This document shows positions 34,719 through 47,023 of a DNA stretch of 64,000 nucleotides, piece after piece. The DNA lies in NCBI RefSeq assembly GCF_018812025.1, contig NC_063054.1:33087065-33151064 (forward strand). The letters are read 5' to 3'. Position 1 is the stretch's first letter; each line of letters begins with the position of its first letter. The DNA comes from Megalobrama amblycephala. Lineage: Eukaryota; Chordata; Actinopteri; Cypriniformes; Xenocyprididae. Below the pieces are notes generated by a model, which did no database searches, had not been told where the DNA came from, and was given only the letters and a program-made list of their open reading frames with translations. Both the position numbers and the translations under genes were made by a program.

Positions 34719-35655
34719 AACTGGTTTGTATATCAGCTCATCAGCTACACGATATGGCTCATTCATTCAGATTTCAGTGATTTTTCAGAGTCTAAACGAT
34801 CAGTTTCAAAAGAGATTTAGATCATCATAATCTGTTCAGCAGCTGTGTGTGTGGCAGAATGTTCTGTTGAGGACAACTGATTTGATGTTCCAGGTTGAGA
34901 GAGTGTCTCATCCCAGATTTTTCAATGTGGAAGTAATCAAAGTTGTGGTCGCTTTACCTCATGGTGGCCAAACCCTTGAGTAAAACCCCTCTGTGAGATC
35001 AATCCTGAAACCAAGCACAGTGAGACTACTCCTAGTTGAAAGAACTTCCCTTCCTTTGAGAAAGAATTCACTTTTGTGGTCTCGCTAATCCCTCTGCGAA
35101 TTAGTTAAATGAAGCATGAGCTCTCTGATACATATAGCAAAGCGGGGCCAGCCGGGGTTACGGAGACCCCACAGGGAGTCTGTGCTAGTTTCAGGCTCCT
35201 TCTTGGAGGGGTGAAATATGACATGTGAAACTCTCAATAAATTGTGAGCAGGGCTGATTTCTAGAAGCAGAACTCGAGCATTAGAGCCTTATTTGCATCT
35301 TGAAGTGTTGTAGATTACACCGGAGGGTCGTCTCCATGGCAGGATATTAGATTTCGGTGGTATGCTATAGTGAGCACTTGCACTAGGAGGTCTAGCATCT
35401 GCTTATGGACATGGAAAATTACAGAGGGAAACCTACAGAGCAGGAGAAAATGGCATTACAATGTGGTTTGTAGTTTGTGCTTATCTAAAGGTGCTTTGCA
35501 TTAGACCATGAGTAACTTACTTTGTCCTTTTGTTTTGCAAATTCACACAGAACAGGCAAACAAAAAATCATACTTAACCCAAACTTTTGAATGGTACAAT
35601 ATTTTCATAATGCCTGGGTTGTAGATTTTTCATTTGATGTAGTACTTTGTATTAA
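34719..35655. other. Unique-looking intron sequence
   Basis: No element ends or coding exons are recognised. Composition is more balanced than in the flanks (for example 34960-35350). Confidence 0.4.
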
Positions 35656-35659
35656 CATA

Positions 35660-35990
35660 ATACTACCATTCAAAAGTTTGGGCTAAGATTTTTTATTTTT
35701 TTTTTTAATGAAAGAAATTAATACTTTTATTCAGCAAGGATCATTAAATTAATCTGTTTTCAACATTGATAATAATAAGAAATGATTCTTGAGCAGCAAA
35801 TCAGCATATTAGAATCATGTGACAAAGATCATGTGACACTGAAGACTGGAGTAATGATGCTGCAAATTTAGCTTTGCATCGCTGAAATTAATAGCATTTT
35901 AAAAATAGAAAATGGTTATTTAAAATTGCTATTTGAACTGTATTTTTATTTATTTATTTTAGATGAAGAAAAATGTATTTATAATATTGG
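35660..35990 (+). mobile_element. TA-type fold-back MITE, partial
   Basis: The left end atactaccattcaaaagtttggg lies at about 35661, and the interior carries acttttattcagcaaggatc, cagcaaatcagcatattag and gatcatgtgacactgaagac. The right half is truncated. Just upstream, at about 35580, a worn inverse end (aaacttttgaatggta) is present. Confidence 0.75.
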
Positions 35991-36554
35991 CCATATTTAA
36001 TAATTTCCTCTTACCTGTTTCTCAGAAAATATTGATATATGCAGTTAATTGCATTTAAATGTGATTACTTAATTTAATTTGATTAATTTTAATTGATTTT
36101 ATTTGAATCAAATTTCATCCTCAATAAAAAAAAAACAACATATCAGCAAAGATTCCTGTCAGTGCATATCTATAGTACAGAATCCACACAGGGATCATCT
36201 GTCAGAGAGCTTCTCATATACATGTACTGTTACAGCCTACCCATATGTCGTTGTATTATGCCAGCTCAGTTTTGTTTCTATCAGGGCAACATTTATCTCT
36301 GCAAATGCTAATAAAGTGATCTCCTTCCTGTGGGACATGACCTAGTTCTCATTTAACTATTGTTTATTTAACCCCATTAGATCTCTAGTGTGTGTGGCTT
36401 CAATCGAGCATCTGCGAGAAGTATGACAGGACATTAACAAAGACAACAGGAATGCGTTTACTGCACTCCCAGTTTTTATGATTTCCTGTCACATGTGTAA
36501 AACTCTGCACCTGTCCTGCAGAATGTAGTTCCAAAACACCTGCCTAGAAGTTTC
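35991..36554. other. Intron sequence, no feature recognised
   Basis: The sequence is AT-rich to about 36130 and mixed after that. The overlapping 72- and 80-codon plus frames at 36093-36345 are not supported as exons. Confidence 0.4.
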
Positions 36555-36879
36555 TAGGGCTGTGTCCAAATCGCCCCCATACCCTTAAATAGGGCACCAT
36601 TTGAGGGTACAGCCATTTGTAATGGTGTCCGAAACCATTTTGGGCGTTATCAGGTGCACTCATTGAATCCCACAATGCACTACAATAACGAGTGAACAAC
36701 AGATGTATGCTCAATGGCTAGAGAATACCCATAATGCACTGTGAGAGTTGAGTGCCGAATGAATTCCCGCATCTCACCAGAAGAAGGTGCCCGCAGTTGA
36801 ATCATCCATCCATTCATTTTCCAAACCGCTGGTCCAATGTGGGTACAGCGTAATATCATGCAGGTATAAACAAAGACTT

Positions 36880-37310
36880 TATATAAAGAAATAAACTTGT
36901 ATTATTATGATTCATGAATGGGAGATATGGTGGAGTAAGTCCAGCCTTCTAAATAAGAGCTTTTGGTAAAGTCATCGCGTCACTGCAACGGCTGTTAGAA
37001 GCTCCGGTTCCGGTTCCTGTTCCTAAAGAGGCGCGCACTTAGGACTGCGCATGCGCATTAGCTTGATCCAGCCTGAAAAATGCAGCTTTTTGTCATGATT
37101 TGAGCGTTTAGAAACAAAATTTAGAAACAAAACGGTTGTTGTCAGATTTCATTGGTGATTTCAAATATGAAATTTAATCAAAAGCTTGGCGAACATCTTT
37201 GGAGAATTTGATGGTTCCGCATTTAAAGAAATAGGAGCTGCACTTGCATGCCTGAGATGCGTTTCAAAGATGGCCGCTGAGTGAAATGACTTGTCTTAAA
37301 GGGACTTTGG
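36880..37310 (+). mobile_element. CCAAAGTCCC-type MITE, copy 1
   Basis: This matches 58320-58731 over most of its length: gcctgaaaaatgcagctttt, cagatttcattggtgatttc, aaagatggccgctgagtgaa, and the end gggactttgg. The left limit is uncertain. Here it sits inside the hAT-like element. Confidence 0.75.
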
Positions 37311-37403
37311 TACACATTCCTTGTGTTTATACATAGTTTCCATGACAGAGTTCAAGATAAATCTTTTTATCTTACTACTGGAGCTGCTAACAATTCAATT
37401 GTT

Positions 37404-38307
37404 GATATCAGGAATTACATTTCCACTAGTAACAATGTTAATTCTTGACATCAACATTTGAATATCCACTAGTACAAACTAGAATTCTTGATATCTGTAA
37501 TTGTATTTTCACTAGTGAAATGTCACCATAGGCTGCCATTCAAATTCAATTGTTGATATCAAGAATTGAGTTCTTACTAGTTGAAATTCCAATTTCACAT
37601 ATCAGAAATACAATTCTTACTAGTAAAAATCGTAATTTTTGATATCAATAATTACATTGCTACTAGTAAAATGCGAATTTTTGATATCAAGAATTCAATT
37701 GTCACTAGTTGAAATGTCAGTTCTTGATATCAACAATTGAACTGCTACTAGTAAAAATGTTCATTTTTGATATCTGAAAATGTTTTTCTGATATCAATAT
37801 AATTTCAGATATCTAAAATGGCTTTCTTACTAGTAACAATCACATTCATGATATCAGAAACTAACATTGTCACTAGTCAAAATCAAATTATTGATATAAA
37901 AAATTAACATTTTTACTAGTACCAATTCAATTTTTGATATCAAGAACTGACATTTCAACTAGTGACAACTGAATTATTGATATCAAAAATTACGATTTTT
38001 ACTAGTAAGAATTGTATTTCTGATATGTGAAATTGGAATTTCAACTAGTAAGAAATAAATTCTTGATATCAACAATTGAATTTGAATGGCAGCCTATGGT
38101 GACATTTCACTAGTGAAAATACAATTACAGATATCAAGAATTCTAGTTTTTACTAGTGGAAATATAATTCTTGATATCAAAAATTAGCATTTTAACTAGT
38201 GAAAATTGAATTGTTGATATCAAAAATTAACTTTGTTACTAGTGGAAATGTAATTCCTGATATCAAGAATTAGCATTTTAACTAGTAAAAATTGAATTGT
38301 TGATATC
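37404..38307. repeat. Palindrome ladder of alternating GATATC and ACTAGT sites
   Basis: About 40 six-base palindromes alternate in strict order. Starts are 37404 GATATC, 37425 ACTAGT, 37447 (GACATC), 37468, 37490, 37511, then 37555, 37576, 37597 (CATATC), 37619, 37641, 37662, 37683, 37704, 37726, 37747, 37769, 37790, 37808 and on to 38302. Spacing is 21 or 22 bp almost throughout. Two 44-bp gaps, at 37511-37555 and 38065-38109, contain ccataggctgccat and its complement. The whole is also a long inverted repeat centred near 37812. There is no coding potential. I do not recognise the family. Confidence 0.95.
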
Positions 38308-38503
38308 AAGAATTCATATCCTGAGAATGAATAAAAGTCAAAACGGCTTGCCATAGCTAAGTTTCGAATGATTATCAAACAGGCAGCCCTTCCAGTGCGT
38401 TTTCATTCACTCCCTCAAATGGATTAATGTAGGGAATAGTGAATGAGGGTATAGGGGGCAATTTCAAACACAGCACCTATTATATTATATTGGTTGTTTT
38501 TAA

Positions 38504-39177
38504 AGGTCCCGTTTTTCGTGGTTTTTTGAAGCTTTGATTGTGTTTATAGTGTGCAATATAACATGTGTTCATGTTTCGCGTGTAAAAAAACACAGTATTT
38601 TTCACATAATTTACTTATCTGTATACCGCTGTTTCCACTGTCATAAAAACGGGCTGATGACTTCCTTGTTCTATGAAGTCCCTCCTTCAGAAATACGTAA
38701 CGAGTTCTGATTGTGCCAGCGGTTCCTGTGTTGTGATTCGACAGCAGCTTAGCGCTCCTTGCCCGGAAAGGTCACGCCTCTTACCATAACGTGGAGATGC
38801 ACGCGCTCAGTGTTATTGTAAACGTCTTTAATTTTACCCTATCAATTTGAGCCGGAATCAGACCCGGTGATTGGACTGCGGGATGAAAATAACAGCGTTT
38901 CGACGACATGGCGACAAAAACACTCTACAAACGCAACTCTTGTGTATTCCTGTGGGCGGAGGTTAGTCAAAAAACTGTTTTAGTGACGTCATTAAAGAAG
39001 GAAGTAGAGGGATGTAGTCCAAACTGGCCGTTCGATGTAGGCGACTTCTGTTAAATAAAATATCTCGCTTGGCATTGAACTTTGAGCTTTAAAATTTTAC
39101 AGATTTTATTTATACTCTAACAACAACATTACACACTAACTAAAGTTTGAAACATGGGATCATGAAGAACGGGACCT
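38504..39177. mobile_element. TTAA element with AGGTCCCG ends, short copy
   Basis: The left end is TTAA then AGGTCCCGTTTTTCGTGG, and the right end is atcatgaagaaCGGGACCT then TTAA (38500-38503 and 38178+1000). It is closely similar to 54413-55546 over both flanks but lacks its central coding part: the join reads acccggtgattgg, skipping from about 54777 to 55387 of the long copy. It keeps a segment of about 150 bp (ctgtgggcggaggttagtc) that the long copy lacks. The ATG of the plus-strand exon is also lost here (aaacgtcttt against aaacatgtcttt). Confidence 0.9.
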
Positions 39178-39295
39178 TTAAACAGATTTTGTTATTTAGG
39201 AAGTGCCATTTTGTTGCAATGCCAATTTAAAATAGTAAGCAGATTTATTTGGATAATTTAACTATTAATATTTATAAAAAAAAAAAAATAAATAA

Positions 39296-39338
<43 letters not shown>

Positions 39339-40157
39339 TTATTGGTTTTAAAAAATGTAGAAATTATTAAAACATTTTTATAGTTTTTAAAAATCTAAAA
39401 TACTATATTTTTTCATGTCATGGTGTAGCAACTTCAGGCACTCAGTGTACTGTACCACTGAATATTTTTGTTTGAGAGCAACTGCAATAGATATTATATG
39501 AAAAAAAGTAGTGAGCTTGAGTAATTCTCTGGTTCCCTCTCCTTTTCTGTCTCTTTTAAACTAGCAGGGGTCTTATTTCAAGAGGCGAGGTGTTGCCTTG
39601 AATGGGAATGAAATTAGCTCTTGATGTATATTTACCCCTTGAGGAGAGTCTGTATAGGTCATCCCACTGATCTGTATTGATCTGGACTGGAGTAATTTGG
39701 GAGAAAATGATGTTTGATTGGACCTTCAGAGTTAGTGTGGAGTGTAGACTTGATGAGGAGATGCCTGGAGATGCAAAAAAAAAAAAAAATCAATCTTTAA
39801 ACATTCGTTCTTTTCTACCAGAGCAGCTCAGAAGCCCAGACTAGCTCAGTAAATAAGGTGTGTAGCGTTTTAGTTCAGTCTTTCAAAGAGTCTGTCAGAA
39901 AAGATTACCAGATAGACACCACTTTTGCCGGATTGACTTTGAAGCTTTTTTCCCTCTGTTGTTTCGGTGGAGTTTGCTGATGAGTCTTTGTTGTAAAATG
40001 AAGTCTATTGATCTGTCAAGACATCCGTTTGAGTTAACCATCTTTTGATCCAAGACATTTGGAAATTGGAGCTTAGACTGAGGTTGAAGTGGGTCTGAAG
40101 AATTGGTTTGGTGTGAATGATTAGGTTAAGGGTGTATAAGATTATATATATAATATA
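39178..40157. other. Intron sequence with microsatellite
   Basis: An A-rich run passes into (TA)n and (CA)n at 39279-39338. A poly-A run lies at 39777-39789. Otherwise no feature is recognised. Confidence 0.5.
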
Positions 40158-40513
40158 CAGTCAAACCAAAATTTATTCAGACACCTTGAACATTTCATTC
40201 ATTACTGCAGTTTATTCACTAAATGGTAATAAAATATGACAAGAACTCAGAGTTAAACTGTGTCAGAAACAATTAATCTTAATTATGTCAGATAACACTT
40301 AAGCAAAACATGGTCAGGTCAAAGTGTCTGAATAATTTTTAGTCCCAAATGTTTATCATATTTACTGGTAGTCCACTGTATGAAGAATTTTTGGGTATAA
40401 TATGTCACAGTTTACTTTATTTTGCTATCCTCACTTACATAAATGATCTATAGTGTCCTGCACCCACTAGTAAAATATATCAAAAATGTCTGAATAATAT
40501 TTGGTTTGACTGT
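40158..40513. mobile_element. TA-flanked mariner-type MITE with CAGTCAAACCAAA ends
   Basis: CAGTCAAACCAAAATTTATTCAGACA on the left is inverted at tgtctgaataatatttGGTTTGACTG on the right. An internal copy of the subterminal motif gtgtctgaataatttt lies at about 40325. The flanks are TA-rich, consistent with a TA target. It is about 356 bp with no coding sequence. Confidence 0.85.
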
Positions 40514-41762
40514 GTGTATATATTTAGTCAGTAATTAAATGTAACATGAAAGATTTGCTAAATTTAATGACATTTTTATAAAAAATGGCAGACAGAAAAG
40601 TGTAAAAATGAACTACTGACTGTTGCTGAACCTTTAAAATAGATCTCATGTCTTCATTTGAAATTCTGTATCCTCTGATTATCCTCTGATTTATCAGATG
40701 GTTAAAAATCTTATGATCATGCATGCCTCTAAAATAAATTCTAGTCATATATCAGATGAAAATCTAATTTATTTCCTTTTTCTCTGCCACTGAGGACCAA
40801 GAATGTGGGATGATAGATATATTTCTTCACCTCCCAATTTGTTCCATAGATTAATAAGCCCGCTTGGAAGCAGGTATCAGATACCTTTTGATACATTTCT
40901 CCTTTACCAGCCTCTATCTTCCTGCAGACTATCTTGTATTTTTGATCTGAAGTTGTTTACTCCTCCTCACACACCCTTGTCATCCTTCTTTTTTAAAATA
41001 ACAGACTTGAGTGCTACAATCCTCCCAATTACTCTGAGTTCACAGGCGCTCAAAAGTATGAAAAAATCATCCCTAGCTTATGTGAAGTTGGTACAGCCAA
41101 TTTTTTTTCTGACTCTGGAATAATTCCATCCAAATCTTAAGTTAGTGCTGCCTTGTTTCAGTGCTTATTTAATGGTAGTAGTGGGCTCAAGAGAGGCAGG
41201 GCATCATGGTATGTAGTGTGTGGCTCTGTCAGTAGTAATTTTATAGTGAGTCAGTAATGTATAGTTTGCTTCATAGGCTAGTGTGCATAATTTATATACA
41301 CTACTGTTCAAATGTTTAGGGTCAGTGCCTTGCAAGGCTACGAGTGTGGTATTGCACTTATACAACAGTTTGATGGCACAAGTGTTTAAATAAATAAGAA
41401 ATAACAACGGATTGTCTTTAAAAACCCTCTTTTGTGTAGAACTACTTCCTTCCGCCACGGATTCAAATCTCACATTGACAGTTTTATCAAGGCTCTGTTA
41501 CTAATTCTAAAATGTCACTTTAGAACTAGTAATGAAGGAATATTGAGTCTCTCCATTGAAACTTATTGTATTTTGTACAGTATTATTGAGAGAGAGAGAG
41601 AGAGAGAGAGAAATCACCTGAATGAGCTTTACCTGTGTCTGATATAACGTTCATTCCTCAGGTCAATGTCCGTAATATTATATCCATTTTAAAAATTTGG
41701 TTGAATGTACGCTAAGGAAAGCGACCTTTGTATTTGGACTTTTTACAGTGAAGGGAAATTTC
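40514..41762. other. Intron sequence, mostly unrecognised
   Basis: A fragment of the TA-type family end (cactactgttcaaatgtttag) lies at 41300-41325. A (GA)n microsatellite is at 41587-41611. The 106-codon plus frame at 40803-41123 is Ser/Leu/Pro-rich with no recognised domain; I do not call it. Confidence 0.45.
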
Positions 41763-43505
41763 TAGTGATGGGACGGTTGATACCGGGACTTTAATGCTCC
41801 GACACACTTTTCAAAGCACTATTGTATCACACACATAGACTGTAAAAAAAGATGGACGACGCGACGCCGCTTCCTTCCATTGTAATGAACTGAAGCCAAA
41901 ATGGGCCGACGAATGGGCGCTGACACGTTACGTAATACGTCAAAAAAAAAAAAAAGTTTGGAGCCTGGGCATGCGCAGAAGGAATCGTCAGTGGAGCCCG
42001 GAGGCGGAGTCGCAGTATCAAACTTCCGCCCAGACGACTGCGTCATCATTCATGTATTTTAAATAGACTATAAAAATTATACACAATTTAAAATTCTACC
42101 TATAAAATAATAGGTTATTCTGTTTCTAGAGCAATAATATTTTTGAAACCGCAAATTCAGTAGATAAACTCAATATAATATGCCACTAGAAACAACTCTA
42201 AATCGTCAGAAACGGTCCTGCCATTTTAAATCAAGTTCAACTAACGTTACAGGAGATCGCTTGCTGTAATTAGAGTAGGCTATCATTAGTTTTGTCCTGG
42301 TAATTATTATTTTATACCCATAAAAATAATAAGTACCTGCCAGATAACGATCACCTGCTTTTTCCCAACATGGTTAACATTAGGTGTGTTATCTTAACTA
42401 ATAACATTTATTAATTAGCTTATAACGCCCACATTTAATGTTACAGAAAAAAAGTTCAGTGATCCGTCAGATCCTGTAGGTCGATTAGGACAGCTTACTG
42501 CTGATCAGCTCATTTTGTTGGTGTTAAATAACAAAGAAATCGAAAATTAATAGTTAGTTATACATCTTCAATCTCCCCTCGAAGCTCCGACAGTACTCAG
42601 ACAAGCTGTCAATCAACCGCGAATCATGACGACACGCCCTGTTTTTATAGCATCAAATTGCTAGCTAAAATCTAAATGATCACAAAAACGAACAATTGAA
42701 TATATATCAGCGTGATAACAACTACCTTAAATGACCAAAACCATCTTTCAGAAAGTTTTATTTAAAGCAGAATTTATTTTTAAGTTTTCACTGAAGTCTC
42801 ATTCAACTGCGTTGAGAGGGCTGGGTTTATGACCTGTACTGCATCCAGCCTCCAGGGGGCGATCAAAGAGCCCGCGGCTTCACTTTTCAGGATGTATGAG
42901 ACACAACCGATCACACTCTGTACCGATGCTTGTATCGAAATGACAATACCACGTGATTGATGACGTTTGAAGCTTCGAACGTCATGCAGTGTCGGAAAGT
43001 CGGGACAGTTGGTTTGAAAAAATTGGCGCTTCACCTAATGCATAACAGGGAAAATGCATTTAATCATGTTATATTGCTGGGGTCTCAGAGAACCCAAACA
43101 GAACATAAGGGTTAAACAGCTCACCCAAAATTATTTTTTTTCAACTACTCATATTTTATATTATTGATCAATATGTGAATCCGTTGACCTGGGTACACAT
43201 GACACGAGTTGTAGTCTCATTGTCACAAATTAATTTAGATGAGATCAGGATCAGATTATAGAACTGTATCGATCCAAGACAAGATTGATTCCGTATGTCA
43301 CGGACTTCCGACTCTTTGTTTGGTTACGTGCTTTTTCAAACCGTAGATCTGCTCCGCGATGATTTAGATATGGTGCACAAAACAAGTCTGACCACCAGAT
43401 GTCGCTAATGCGCACTGTGTTAAAAGCTTCGAGTAATGAACCATTTTTCGGCGCAATTTGATGAAAGCCTCAAACGCTTCAGAAAGCCTCGGTTTCCCAT
43501 CACTA
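41763..43505. mobile_element. hAT-like element, TAGTGATGGGA ends, 8-bp target duplication
   Basis: TAGTGATGGGA at 41763 is inverted as TCCCATCACTA ending at 43505. The flanking 8-mers are GAAATTTC (41755-41762) and GAATTTTC (43506-43513), differing at one base, which fits the 8-bp duplication of hAT transposons. The interior holds a further CG-rich element starting near 41836 (tagactgtaaaaaaagatgg). No intact transposase is visible. Confidence 0.8.
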
Positions 43506-43513
43506 GAATTTTC

Positions 43514-44096
43514 TATACCAGCACTAAAACACCATCTTTTGTTTACAAAAGTCCCTTTCAATTTAAAAGTCTCTTGCGACTCACTGACTCATTCAGTCAT
43601 AAAGTTTGCCGCCATCTAATGGTGCATTAATGTAACTTTCACTCCATATTACGCACTAATGGATCCTTTGCTCAGGAACAAGTAATAGATTAATAAGACC
43701 AAAATTGCCTGTTTTATGTACCCAAAATGAATTATGTCTCATGTTTAACCACTATAAGATCTAGCGGCAAATCCCTGAAGCACTGGCCGAGATGAAGCAG
43801 TTCTCGGCGGGTATACGAGCACTGAACAGCCTCTGACGGAAACGTCTAAACGAATTGTAAAATAGGTGCTATGATTATAAATGAGATATTTCAGGACTAA
43901 ACAACTACATTCTTGCCTAAAAAAGATCTTTCTGGTGCAACAAGTGTAGTATTTGTAAAAAAAACAGCGGATTTGCTCGGCCGCCATGACAGTCGCTTCG
44001 AGTGGAGTTATACAAGCGGAAAGGTAGGAGTGCTGTTATCACTAGAATATCACACGGCTCTCAGCCAATCAGATTCGAGAACCAGAAAGAACTGGT
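43514..44096. mobile_element. DNA-transposon remnant related to the 2435 fold-back
   Basis: The motif tttgccgccatctaatgg (about 43604) matches a similar motif at 2781, and the right part ends agccaatcagattcgagaac, resembling in inverse the gattctgattggttgag at 2445. Both ends were therefore probably from one family. Boundaries are approximate and the interior has no coding sequence. Confidence 0.5.
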
Positions 44097-45323
<1,227 letters not shown>

Positions 45324-45740
45324 TGTGACCCTGGACCACAAAACCAGTCATGAGTCGCACGGGTATATTTGTAGCAATAGCCAACAATACATTGTATGGG
45401 ACAAAATTATAGATTTTTATTTTATGCCAAAAATCATTAGGATATTAAGTAAAGATCATGTTCCATGAAGATATTTTGTAAATTTCCTACAGTAAATATA
45501 TCAAAAGTGTATTTTTGTGAGTGGATATGTGTTGCTAAGGACTTCATTTGGACAACTTTAAAGGCTATTTATTTCTTTTTTTTCTTTTTTTGCACCCTCA
45601 GATTCCAGATTTTCAAATAGTTTTATCTTGGCCATATATTGTCCTAATGGAAAGCTTATTTATTCAGCTTTCAAATGATGTATAAATCTCAATAAAAAAA
45701 AAAAAGGACCCTTATGTCTGATTTTGTGGTCCAGGGTTAT
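45324..45740. mobile_element. MITE with TGTGACCCTGGACCACAAAA ends
   Basis: TGTGACCCTGGACCACAAAA at the left is inverted as ttttgtggtccagggtTA at the right (about 45723-45740). The 417-bp interior has the usual features of this very common cyprinid family as I recall it (gggtatatttgtagcaatag, atgatgtataaatctcaata). It has no coding sequence. Confidence 0.88.
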
Positions 45741-45929
45741 ATATAAGGCTTCTTTAATGTAAGCATGAAGCAATTAGATTTTAATTTTTTTTTTGTAACC
45801 TTTTTGCATTCATTTACTATCAGCTCACTTATCGGTTCTTAGAGACTATTTGTGGTTCGGTGAATTGGTAGACTGTTAAACAAGGTCATTGCAAGTAGGA
45901 CATGTCCAAAAATTTTATTTTAGGTTTTT

Positions 45930-46485
45930 TTATTTTATTGTATTTTATTATTTATTTTGTCTTATTTTTATCTTATTTTAAATCATTATTTTATTTTATT
46001 TTATTTTTTTTTACCAATCAGTATATTTTATTTTTAATCAGTTTTTGAAGAAAAAAATTGTTACATATGATTGATGGTTGTTGTTTTTTCTGAGTGCTAT
46101 TACATGGAGTTTATTGTATTTTATTTTTTTATTATTTATTTTGTTTAATTTTTATCTCATTTCTTATTTTATTTAAATCATTTTTTTATTTCTTAATATT
46201 TTATTTTATTTTATTTTTATTTTGTTTTACCAATCAGTAAATTTTATTTTAAATCAGTATGGATTTTTTTGAAAAAATGTCACATATGATTGATCATTGC
46301 TGTCATTTCCAAGTGCTATTACATGGAGCTTATTGTATTTTAGTTTTTTTATTTTATCATTTATTTTGTGTTAATTTTATATTAATTATTAATTTATTCA
46401 AATCATTTTATTTTCTTATTTTATTTCATATTATTTATCTGATTTATTAATTTATTTATTTTTCTTTTTTCTAGTTTACCAATCA

Positions 46486-46552
<67 letters not shown>

Positions 46553-46562
46553 AATATATACA

Positions 46563-46611
<49 letters not shown>

Positions 46612-46663
46612 GAGTCACACATGATTGATCATTGCTGTCATTTCCGAGTGCTATTAAATGGAG
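45930..46663 (+). repeat. Three-unit tandem repeat, third unit expanded by (TA)n
   Basis: Each unit has a TTTTATTTTA-rich part, then ttaccaatcagt, then catatgattgatcattgctg and a terminal gtgctattacatggag. Units end at about 46109, 46328 and 46663. Unit 2 is 219 bp and unit 3 is about 335 bp. The extra length in unit 3 is a (TA)n run at 46486-46610 that lies directly after the accaatcagt motif. Confidence 0.88.
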
Positions 46664-46986
46664 CTCAAAGCTTTTGCCTGCAGACCGTGACGTTCTTGGC
46701 AAAAGCCTGTAGTCTTTGAGAAAATTAGAAAATGGCCACAAAAGCCCCGGGGATAGAGATGTGAGATGTTTGATATCTGCTCCATCATTTAATACTGTTA
46801 TCATGAAATTGGCTATTGCTCAATTATTGGCAAAGCCGGTGAAGTACTGAGGAGCTAATCGGACATTCATTAGTCTCAGTCTCACAAGTGAGAGATCACA
46901 ATAGTGTATTCCTTCCGTTTCACGGCAAAGACGTGGTAACAAACATTGCTAGACACTATTTAGAGGGACTTCAGCTGCCAATCCCC

Positions 46987-47023
<37 letters not shown>

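Larger units (their letters stand above)
36555..38479. mobile_element. hAT-like element carrying a nested MITE and a palindrome ladder
   Basis: The left end TAGGGCTGTGTCCAAATCGCCCCC pairs, imperfectly, with the right end gggggcaatttcaaacacagcaccTA. Nested within are a MITE ending at 37310 and the GATATC/ACTAGT palindrome at 37404-38307. No transposase or clear 8-bp duplication is seen. hAT affinity is inferred from the TAGGGCTG-type end. Confidence 0.6.

Noticed and set aside
37404..38307. CRISPR-like regular array
   Set aside because: The repeated units are 6-bp palindromes with A/T-rich spacers of about 15 bp in a vertebrate intron; there are no direct repeats of CRISPR length and no cas genes.
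40803..41123. 106-codon plus frame
   Set aside because: Low-complexity Ser/Leu/Pro/Phe content with no domain and no splice context.
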